A stretch of 14,722 bases of DNA from Actinomycetes bacterium (GTDB lineage: Bacteria; Actinomycetota; Acidimicrobiia; Acidimicrobiales; RAAP-2). Numbering within the stretch: position 1 is the first letter of the stretch; every line of letters begins with the position of its first letter. Below, one piece after another: positions 1-5,843 of this stretch. Where the stretch lies: NCBI GenBank assembly GCA_021791615.1, contig JAJYWG010000112.1:1-14722 (forward strand), given 5' to 3'. The position numbers and the translations under genes were made by a program. The notes under the pieces are model-generated. The model was not told where the DNA came from and ran no database searches. It was given only the letters and a program-made list of their open reading frames with translations.

Positions 1-97
1 CCGCCGTTCGCCGTTCCCTCGGGGAGTGACCGGACTTCCGGCTCCGTCCCTGGGTTCCCCTGGGCCGGACGGGCCGAGGCCGGTACCATCGAAGCGT

Positions 98-433
98 ATG
101 GGCATGGCCATGGGGATGGAACCGCCGGTTGGCTGCTGTGGCCCAGCTGAGGTCGTGGCACGCTCGGTCGACGACGAGATGCTGGCGGCGATGGCCAAGG
201 CCTTGGGGCATCCCATGCGGGTGCGGATCCTCCGGTTGCTGGCCGAGCGCCAGGCATGCGTGACGGGAGACCTGGTGGCCGAGCTGCCGTTGGCCCAGTC
301 GACGATCTCGGAGCATCTCCGGATCCTGCGGGAAGCCCGGCTCGTCCAGGGTGAGATCGAGGGGCCGCGGACCTCCTACTGCGTTGACCGGGCCGGTCTG
401 GCCGCCCTGCAGGAAGCCGTCTCCTCGCTCTGA
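98..433 (+). CDS. arsR: ArsR-family As(III)-responsive transcriptional repressor
   Basis: This is a winged-helix repressor of the SmtB/ArsR family, which in known members leaves DNA when it binds arsenite or antimonite. From the ATG at 98 it has 111 residues, the usual family size. The core runs from KALGHPMRVRILRLL (about 35-48) through the recognition helix region LPLAQSTISEHLRILREA (about 62-80) to the wing containing EGPRTSYCV. It lacks the E. coli type CxC in helix 3. Instead a vicinal Cys pair (C13-C14, GCCGP) lies near the N terminus and a third Cys is at 54 (RQACVTG), closely matching the Cys15/16/55 As(III) site known for Corynebacterium glutamicum ArsR. The start is uncertain: GTG at 26 and in-frame ATGs at 104, 110 and 116 are possible, and none has a good ribosome site. 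The likely target is the dyad at 556-572 in front of arsD. Confidence 0.9.
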   Translation: MGMAMGMEPPVGCCGPAEVVARSVDDEMLAAMAKALGHPMRVRILRLLAERQACVTGDLVAELPLAQSTISEHLRILREARLVQGEIEGPRTSYCVDRAGLAALQEAVSSL

Positions 434-438
434 GCTCG

Positions 439-463
439 GACGGCCCACCGCCGGCGGGCCGTC
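439..463 (+). terminator. Hairpin after arsR, possible terminator
   Basis: A perfect 8-bp inverted repeat (GACGGCCC at 439-446, GGGCCGTC at 456-463) with a 9-nt loop begins 5 nt after the arsR stop. The stem is entirely strong, but no T-run follows, so it could be a weak or Rho-independent-like terminator or an mRNA stabilising hairpin. It separates arsR from the promoter-like region ahead of arsD. Confidence 0.4.
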
Positions 464-545
464 TCGCCGATGGGTGTCGCCCATTGCCTCGCCCGGTTGT
501 GTCCGTGTGCGGTCCCCGCGCTGTGCCCCGGTGTGGTGGCGCAGC

Positions 546-551
546 TATAGT
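546..551 (+). promoter_or_regulatory. Candidate -10 box (TATAGT) for arsDA
   Basis: TATAGT lies 4 nt upstream of the operator dyad and 41 nt before the arsD start. I see no convincing -35 hexamer 16-18 nt upstream. If transcription starts 6-8 nt downstream, it would start inside the 556-572 dyad, so a bound ArsR would block initiation. Confidence 0.45.
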
Positions 552-555
552 CATT

Positions 556-572
556 GTCAATCGACGATTGAC
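556..572 (+). promoter_or_regulatory. Probable ArsR operator (17-bp perfect dyad)
   Basis: GTCAATCGACGATTGAC is a perfect inverted repeat of 8 bp arms around one central base. ATCAA/TTGAT-like half sites in an interrupted dyad are typical of ArsR/SmtB operators. It stands between the TATAGT box and the arsD ribosome site (AGGAGGT at 582-588), and the repressor gene lies directly upstream, which supports ArsR as the ligand. That ArsR binds it is inference. Confidence 0.7.
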
Positions 573-592
573 GATCACCGTAGGAGGTCCTG

Positions 593-1132
593 ATGACGAC
601 GGTAGAAGTGTTCGATCCACCCATGTGCTGCTCGACTGGGGTCTGTGGCCCAAGCGTCGACCCGGCGCTCGCCGCGTTCGCAGCTGACCTCGGGCGTCTC
701 TCCGAGCAGGGCGTGGTCATCGAGCGGCACAACCTGTCCCAGGAGCCAAAGGTGTTTGCCGAGAGCGATCTTGTGCGCGAGCTGCTCGCCCAGCGCGGTG
801 ACGAGGCGTTGCCGGTGGTGGTGGTGGACGGCGCGTTGCGCTCGTCGGGACGGTACCCGTTGTGGGGAGAGCTCGAGGCGTGGACGAGGGAAGCGGCCGG
901 CACAGGTGGCGGGCTAGACGCCAGGACGGCCGAGCACGTGGCGATGGGCGGGGCGGTCGGGTCGGGGACCGACAGCGCCGACGATGTCCCGACCGTGGCG
1001 TGCTGCGGCGAGGCAGCTGCTGATGCCGAAGGCCCGTCCGCCCAGACGTCAGGGGGTTGTTGTGTCGGCGGACTGGAGGTCACCGAAGTGCCCCTGGTCG
1101 GGACGAGGACCAGCGGAGGCTGTTGTGGTTGA
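593..1132 (+). CDS. arsD: ArsD arsenic metallochaperone with long Cys-rich tail
   Basis: ArsD proteins carry As(III)/Sb(III) to the ArsA ATPase and raise its affinity. This 179-residue protein has Cys12, Cys13 and Cys18 (PPMCCSTGVCGP), the same positions as the essential cysteines of E. coli ArsD. The thioredoxin-like fold continues through LPVVVVDG (about 73-80) to about residue 100. The family is usually near 120 residues. Here the C terminus is extended by about 60 residues, low in complexity and holding three further vicinal pairs: C137-C138, C156-C157 and C177-C178, the last just before the end. E. coli ArsD has only two such distal pairs. AGGAGGT at 582-588 fixes the start. The end overlaps arsA by 8 nt, suggesting translational coupling. 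Expression is probably under the dyad at 556-572. Confidence 0.95.
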   Translation: MTTVEVFDPPMCCSTGVCGPSVDPALAAFAADLGRLSEQGVVIERHNLSQEPKVFAESDLVRELLAQRGDEALPVVVVDGALRSSGRYPLWGELEAWTREAAGTGGGLDARTAEHVAMGGAVGSGTDSADDVPTVACCGEAAADAEGPSAQTSGGCCVGGLEVTEVPLVGTRTSGGCCG

Positions 1133-2993
1133 GGTGGCCGGCAGGCAAGAGACAACCACCCGTCCCGGTAGGGAGGACGTCGTCGACGGCCCGTCGGCCG
1201 AAACGACGACCGCGGTGCTTGGTGGCCTGTTGGCATCCGCCCCCCGCTTCCTCTTCTTCACCGGCAAGGGCGGGGTGGGCAAGACGTCGACGTCGTCGGC
1301 CGTCGCGCTGGCCTTGGCTGACGCAGGACGCCGGGTGCTTCTGGTCTCGACCGACCCGGCGTCGAACCTCGATGAGGTGCTCGGGGTCACTCTCGGTGCG
1401 TCCCCCGAGCCGGTGTCAGCTGCGCCGGGGCTCGACGCGATGAACATCGACCCGATGGCCGCCGCCGCGGCCTATCGCGAGCGGGTCGTCGGCCCGTACC
1501 GCGGCGTGCTGCCCGTGTCTGCAGTGGCCAGTATCGAGGAGCAACTGTCAGGCGCATGCACGGTGGAGATCGCCGCCTTCGACGAGTTCACCGCCCTCTT
1601 GGCCGACCCGTCTACCACGTCCGCCTACGACCATGTCGTCTTCGACACCGCCCCGACCGGGCACACCCTGCGCCTCCTGTCGTTGCCAGCAGCCTGGAGC
1701 ACCTTCATCGACACCAACACCGTAGGGACCTCGTGCATCGGGCCGCTGTCGGGCCTCACCAGCCAGCATGATCGCTACCAGGCCGCGGTGGCCGCCCTGT
1801 CCGACGGCGATCGCACGGTGCTCGTCCTGGTGGCGCGCCCTGACTCTCTGGCACTTGCCGAGGCAGCGCGCGCCGCTGCGGAGCTCAGGGTGCTTGGCGT
1901 GGCCAACCAGCGTCTCGTGGTCAACGGCGTGCTCCCCGAGGGAAGGTCCGACGACCCGTTGGCCGACGCGCTCTCCGCCCGGGCGGCAGCGGCGCTCGAC
2001 GTGTTGCCGACGGAACTTGCCGGTCTTCCTCGTGACGACGTGCCCCTGGTGGCCTCCGGCCTCGTCGGGGTGCCGGCACTGCGAGCACTCCTCGTCGGTG
2101 GCGTGCTGGCTGATGACCAACCGGCCGGAGCCCTGCCCGAGACGACCTCGCTCAGCGAGCTGGTCGGTCAGCTGGCCGGACGTGGGCGCGGGCTCGTCCT
2201 CATGATGGGGAAGGGCGGCGTGGGCAAGACCACGTTGGCGGCGGCAGTCGCCCTCGAGCTGGCGCGCTCCGGGCACGTGGTGGAGCTCACTACCACCGAT
2301 CCGGCCGCTCATCTCGACGCCGTGCTCGCCGCCGGACACGAGGGGGTCGAACGTGTCGTCGTGAGCAGGATCGACCCCGAGCACGAGACCGCCGCCTACA
2401 TGGCCGAGGTGCTTGGAGATGCCGGCGCCGAGCTGGACGACGCTGGTCGTGCCGTGCTCGACGAAGACCTTCGTTCGCCGTGCACTGCTGAGATCGCGGT
2501 CTTCCGGGCGTTCGCTCGCACGGTGGCCGGCGCCACGGATCGGTTCGTCGTCTTGGACACGGCCCCGACGGGCCACACGCTGCTCCTCCTCGACGCGGCC
2601 CGCTCGTACCACCGTGAGATCGGTCATCGGAGCGGTGTCGTCCCACCCGAGGTCGACGCACTGCTCGATCGGCTGACGGATCCCGGGTTCACCTCCGTGC
2701 TCGTCGTCACCGTGCCCGAAGCCACGCCGATCCACGAGGCCGCCTCCCTGCAAGAGGACCTTCGCCGGGCAGGCATCGAGCCGTTCGCCTGGGTGGCCAA
2801 CCAGTGCCTCGCTGTCACGGGGACGAACGACCCACTGCTCGCCGCTCGCGCCGTGGCAGAGACCCGGAGGCTGGCCGAGGTCGCCAGCCGCTTTGCCACG
2901 CGGCTGACGCTCGTCCCGATGCTGGCCGAGGCCCCGACCGGCACCGAGGCGCTCTACCGTCTGCTCGCCGCGCCGGTCGAGGTCGTGGCGTGA
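1125..2993 (+). CDS. arsA: ArsA arsenite-activated ATPase (two-domain)
   Basis: This is the cytosolic ATPase that in known systems energises an ArsB or Acr3 arsenite pump. It has 622 residues in two homologous halves. The first P-loop GKGGVGKTS is at 47-55 and the second GKGGVGKTT at 362-370, and each half has the DTAPTGHTL signature that couples nucleotide and metal sites. All three metalloid cysteines can be placed: C145 (SGACTVEIAAF), C204 (TSCIGPLSG) and C453 (SPCTAEIAVF). Their spacing of 59 and 308 nearly equals that of E. coli Cys113, Cys172 and Cys422 (59 and 309). The GTG at 1125 is preferred because GGAGG at 1115-1119 sits 5 nt upstream; GTG at 1134 is too far from it. An N-terminal extension of about 40 residues precedes the first domain. 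No pump gene follows, so its partner must lie elsewhere or be different. Confidence 0.96.
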   Translation: MVEVAGRQETTTRPGREDVVDGPSAETTTAVLGGLLASAPRFLFFTGKGGVGKTSTSSAVALALADAGRRVLLVSTDPASNLDEVLGVTLGASPEPVSAAPGLDAMNIDPMAAAAAYRERVVGPYRGVLPVSAVASIEEQLSGACTVEIAAFDEFTALLADPSTTSAYDHVVFDTAPTGHTLRLLSLPAAWSTFIDTNTVGTSCIGPLSGLTSQHDRYQAAVAALSDGDRTVLVLVARPDSLALAEAARAAAELRVLGVANQRLVVNGVLPEGRSDDPLADALSARAAAALDVLPTELAGLPRDDVPLVASGLVGVPALRALLVGGVLADDQPAGALPETTSLSELVGQLAGRGRGLVLMMGKGGVGKTTLAAAVALELARSGHVVELTTTDPAAHLDAVLAAGHEGVERVVVSRIDPEHETAAYMAEVLGDAGAELDDAGRAVLDEDLRSPCTAEIAVFRAFARTVAGATDRFVVLDTAPTGHTLLLLDAARSYHREIGHRSGVVPPEVDALLDRLTDPGFTSVLVVTVPEATPIHEAASLQEDLRRAGIEPFAWVANQCLAVTGTNDPLLAARAVAETRRLAEVASRFATRLTLVPMLAEAPTGTEALYRLLAAPVEVVA

Positions 2994-3051
2994 GACCTTC
3001 GGGTCCGACTGGCTCCTGCTGGCGGCATCTTGCTGCTCACGCCGTTGGTCT

Positions 3052-3078
3052 CGTTCATCCCGTTCATCCCGTTCATCC
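3052..3078 (+). repeat. Three perfect 9-bp tandem repeats upstream of dsrE-like gene
   Basis: CGTTCATCC is repeated three times without mismatch in the 115-nt gap between arsA and the DsrE-like gene, ending 17 nt before that gene's ribosome site. The copies are direct, on one helical face only roughly (9-bp period). They could be a slippage product or a small direct-repeat regulatory site. No hairpin is formed by them. Confidence 0.8.
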
Positions 3079-3108
3079 CGGGCGGGCTCAGCACCAAGGA
3101 GGCCGGCG

Positions 3109-3465
3109 ATGGCCAAGGTCGTGATCCATCTCTTCCACGCCGACGAGGACTCGCTCTCCGCCGGTTCCCATGTCGCCGAGCGGGTCCGTCAGGTGGCCGG
3201 GGAAGACGGCGTCGACCTCGAGGTCTACTGCTTCGGGCCGGCCCAGGGTGCCCTCGGCGACACCTCAGAGGAGCCGACCCGTGCCGAGTACAACCGTCAG
3301 ATCGACGAGCTGGTGGCGGCTGGCGTGCCGGTCGGGGCCTGCCTCAATGCGGCCCGTGCGGCAGGGACCGAGCAGGCGCTCACCGAGCGCGGCATCACCT
3401 TGCAGTACGCCCGCGACGCCTACGTCCGCTTCGCGCTCGAGGGCGCGACCGTGCTCAACTTCTGA
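3109..3465 (+). CDS. DsrE-family protein
   Basis: This 118-residue protein fits the DsrE/DsrF/TusD superfamily of small alpha/beta proteins, which as oligomers carry or relay sulfur on a conserved cysteine. The first strand and loop (MAKVVIHLFHADEDS), the strand LEVYCFGPAQGAL and the segment GVPVGACLNAARAAG with Cys78 match the family pattern, in which the Cys sits after GV-x-V near residue 80. A second Cys is at 41. The end (TVLNF) also fits. A strong AAGGAGG at 3096-3102, 6 nt from the ATG, sets the start. It lies 115 nt after arsA and 4 nt before the FmdE-domain gene, so the two form a pair, possibly with their own promoter. A sulfur-relay role is inference from family. The substrate is unknown. 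Confidence 0.8.
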   Translation: MAKVVIHLFHADEDSLSAGSHVAERVRQVAGEDGVDLEVYCFGPAQGALGDTSEEPTRAEYNRQIDELVAAGVPVGACLNAARAAGTEQALTERGITLQYARDAYVRFALEGATVLNF

Positions 3466-3469
3466 TCCG

Positions 3470-4270
3470 ATGGCCGACGACCCCGACGCACGCCACCTGT
3501 TCGCGGCAACGTCAGTGGCACGAAGCGACGGTGGCCGGTGGTACGTGCCGGCCTGGCTCGACGTTCCTGGCCTCCCCACCTTCGAAGTGGTCGACACCCG
3601 CTCGGCCCAGGGTCGGCTCGATCCCCGGCCCAAGCACGTGACCGTCGCCGACCTCGTCCTGTTCCACGGGCACGCCTGCGACGGGCTCGTGCGCGGCGTG
3701 TGGGCCATGCGGGCCCTTGCCGACCTCGCCTTTGGCGCCGCGCCCCTCGATCGCAGTGACCTCCTCGTCGTGGCGAAGGGCTCGCCGTGCCTGGGTGACG
3801 TCGCCGCCTATCTCACTGGCGGTCGTGCCCGCTACGGCACGCTCCGTTTCGACGACACCCTGGGCGTGGGCTTCCGGCTGCAGGTACGCTCGACCGGTGA
3901 GTGCTTCGACGTGCGTGAGGAGCCCGGCTTCTTCCCCGAGCGGATCGCCGCGTGGGAGACAGCGCTGCTCGGCGATCTCGACGAGACTGCGAAACGCGAG
4001 CTGCTCGCCGTCCACGAGACCGCCCAGTGGGACTGGGTGCGCCAGGTGCTGCTCCCGAGCGCACCAAGCGACCACTACCGGGCCCGACGCCTGGAGCACC
4101 TCGACCTGCCACCGGCCCTCGCCGAAGCCCGGCGCACCGACACCGTCAACCGGTCCGTCGACCCGCCGAGCGAGGCGACGAGCCCCTACGAACCGGCCCT
4201 CGACGCCAGCGGTTCAGTGACGTCCGACGAGGGACCATGGGCCCGGCGCTACGAGGCGGGCCCTGGCTGA
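3470..4270 (+). CDS. FmdE-domain protein (stand-alone)
   Basis: This 266-residue protein carries an FmdE-like domain (named for subunit E of molybdenum formylmethanofuran dehydrogenase, but widespread in bacteria lacking that enzyme). Evidence is the motif LFHGHACDGLVRGVWAM at about 64-80, giving H66, H68 and C70, followed by the second block VAKGSPCLGDVAAYLTGGRARYGTL (about 101-125) with C107. These His/Cys residues are the expected metal ligands or active-site residues. The usual C-terminal zinc ribbon is not seen. Instead there is an N-terminal lead of about 55 residues and a polar C-terminal tail of about 60 residues without recognisable features. The ATG at 3470 is 4 nt after the DsrE-like stop and has no separate ribosome site, so translation is probably coupled. 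Its role is unknown; a metal, sulfur or cofactor-handling task with the DsrE partner is a guess. Confidence 0.75.
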   Translation: MADDPDARHLFAATSVARSDGGRWYVPAWLDVPGLPTFEVVDTRSAQGRLDPRPKHVTVADLVLFHGHACDGLVRGVWAMRALADLAFGAAPLDRSDLLVVAKGSPCLGDVAAYLTGGRARYGTLRFDDTLGVGFRLQVRSTGECFDVREEPGFFPERIAAWETALLGDLDETAKRELLAVHETAQWDWVRQVLLPSAPSDHYRARRLEHLDLPPALAEARRTDTVNRSVDPPSEATSPYEPALDASGSVTSDEGPWARRYEAGPG

Positions 4271-4342
4271 CTTGACCACGTGGCGCGCCCTCAGACCGGG
4301 AGGGGCGGCCGCGTGGTGGCGGGGTGCGTCCCACGGCGCGAG

Positions 4343-4380
4343 GGCAACGCCGACGGCCGGCGGCAACGTCGACGGCCAGA
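4343..4380. repeat. 19-bp direct repeat at convergent gene junction
   Basis: Two adjacent copies of a 19-bp unit beginning GGCAACGcCGACGGCC (4343-4361 and 4362-4380) differ at three positions; 15 of the first 16 bases agree. They fill the gap between the ends of the FmdE-domain gene and the MFS gene. The region is also partly self-complementary (GCCG...CGGC around 4349-4364), so it might end transcription from either side, but no T-run supports that. The rest of the 113-nt gap shows nothing clear. Confidence 0.6.
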
Positions 4381-4383
4381 CGA

Positions 4384-5721
4384 CTATGCAGCGTGGCCGC
4401 TGCCCGTAGACGGTCGATCCAGCGGAGCCGCGCCCGCAGGCTCGGTCGCACCGGTTGCCGCAGCGGGCACCGGGTGTGGCGAGGCAAGCAGACCGAGGGC
4501 GGCGACGTAGGCGAGCAGCGCGGCGAAGGCCACGAAGACGATGGCCGCGAAGACCCAGAAGCTCACCGTGTAGCTGACCGAGGTGGCAACCAGCCCCACG
4601 ATGGGCATGAACGCCGCCATGATCATCATCCCCGAGGAGAAGAACGCGGTCGACGAGGCCACCTCGTGGGCCTTGAAGGTGGTGTTGGCCACCTGCAGGC
4701 CGATCGGCCACAGCATGCCCTCGGGGATCCCCGCCAGGGGGAACACCAGGTAGAACAGGCCGTGCGCGTAGGGAGTGAGCGCCAGGGCGAGCGCGGCGGC
4801 AGCGGCGAAGCCCATGGCGATGACCATCACCGCTACCTTGTTGGTAATCGGCGAGCGCACCATGACGACGAAGCGGGCGCCCAGGTTGAACACGAACATG
4901 CCCGCGATCAGGTAGAAGATGTCCCGGGCGGAGAAGCCGAGCGTCTTGCCGTAGAGGACCCCGAAGGACAGGACGATGAAGTAGGGGACCTTGTTGCCGA
5001 GTGCCGCGATGAGCGAGGCGTTGAAGGTGGCGTTCTTGTTGCGGAACAAGAACGCGAGCCCACCAGGTCCCTTGTCACCGTCCTCGGCGGAACGGTGCCC
5101 CACGTATTTCAGGGCCAGGGTCCCGCGCATCGGGATGAGGAGGAGGGCAGCCACCCCGGCCATGATGGCGAAGAGGGCGAAGATGTCCTTGATCCCGAGC
5201 ACGCCGATCAGCACGCCGGTGGTGAACGGGGCGATGATGAGCGCGGTCGAGACCCAGAAGGAGAACCCCGCCTGGTCGATCTGGCGCTGACCGGGGTCGA
5301 CCGAGGCCATGCCGGCCATGGTCATGAGCGCGTCCATGTAGATGCCGGTCAACAGGCCGTCGAAGGTCATGAGCACGTCGACCTCGACCGCGCCGTGGAC
5401 CACCAGGTAGAGCGGCATCGTCGCCCCCAGGGCGACCAGGCAGATCGCCACCACCCCGCGCAGGCGGGCGGGGGGGACACGGTGGACCAAGAACGCAGCC
5501 AGCCCGAACGCCACGCCGAAGAGGGCGAAGGCGATCCCCGTGGCGGTCGCGTCCATGCCGAAGCGCCCGGTCGCGTAGCCGATGCTCGTTTGGTAGAACT
5601 GCAGGAGGTAGCGCGACAAGAACGCGGTGGCGATGACCAGCCACTCCGTCGTGCTGATGAGCCCGACAGCAAGGCCGACCTTGCGCACGTTGAACCGGTG
5701 TGGCTGCGTGTCGGGGGTCAT
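4384..5721 (-). CDS. MFS transporter
   Basis: This 445-residue integral membrane protein has about 12 hydrophobic segments and the general layout of a major facilitator: an N-terminal half to about residue 210, a charged cytoplasmic loop (RSAEDGDKGPG) and a C-terminal half. It starts with a short polar leader and WLVIATAFLSRYLLQFYQTS, and ends in a Pro/Ala-rich tail of about 30 residues. The substrate cannot be read from the sequence. The ATG at 5721 has AGGAGG 6 nt upstream (bases 5728-5733 on the complementary strand). It is the last gene of the minus-strand string, 122 nt after the molybdoenzyme gene, so a substrate related to that enzyme, such as a sulfur oxyanion or its product, is a reasonable inference. 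An arsenic substrate is possible given the neighbours but has no sequence support. Confidence 0.88.
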   Translation of the reverse strand: MTPDTQPHRFNVRKVGLAVGLISTTEWLVIATAFLSRYLLQFYQTSIGYATGRFGMDATATGIAFALFGVAFGLAAFLVHRVPPARLRGVVAICLVALGATMPLYLVVHGAVEVDVLMTFDGLLTGIYMDALMTMAGMASVDPGQRQIDQAGFSFWVSTALIIAPFTTGVLIGVLGIKDIFALFAIMAGVAALLLIPMRGTLALKYVGHRSAEDGDKGPGGLAFLFRNKNATFNASLIAALGNKVPYFIVLSFGVLYGKTLGFSARDIFYLIAGMFVFNLGARFVVMVRSPITNKVAVMVIAMGFAAAAALALALTPYAHGLFYLVFPLAGIPEGMLWPIGLQVANTTFKAHEVASSTAFFSSGMMIMAAFMPIVGLVATSVSYTVSFWVFAAIVFVAFAALLAYVAALGLLASPHPVPAAATGATEPAGAAPLDRPSTGSGHAA

Positions 5722-5843
5722 GCGGCGCCTCCTGGGAACATCGATCGTCTTCGATCAACGCTGACGTCATGGGCAGCGCAGCGACAGGGCCGAAGGTCAC
5801 CTCCGAGGGTCGAGACGGCCCCGACGGCGACCGTGTCGCCCGG

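Noticed and set aside
3..29. Possible last codons of an upstream + strand gene (frame ends in TGA at 27-29)
   Set aside because: Eight codons are too few to recognise anything; it could be chance.
376..1236. 286-codon minus-strand frame over arsR end and arsD
   Set aside because: It has no motif, covers the promoter/operator of arsD and conflicts with the well-supported ArsD.
3030..3108. Possible short leader peptide with FIPFIPFIP from the 9-bp repeat
   Set aside because: The frame runs on as a shadow into the DsrE-like gene, has no ribosome site, and the hydrophobic run comes only from the tandem repeat.
1548..3116. Long open frame (522 codons) on the minus strand opposite arsA
   Set aside because: It mirrors the GC-rich codons of arsA, gives an Arg/Gly/His-rich product without motifs, and arsA is certain.
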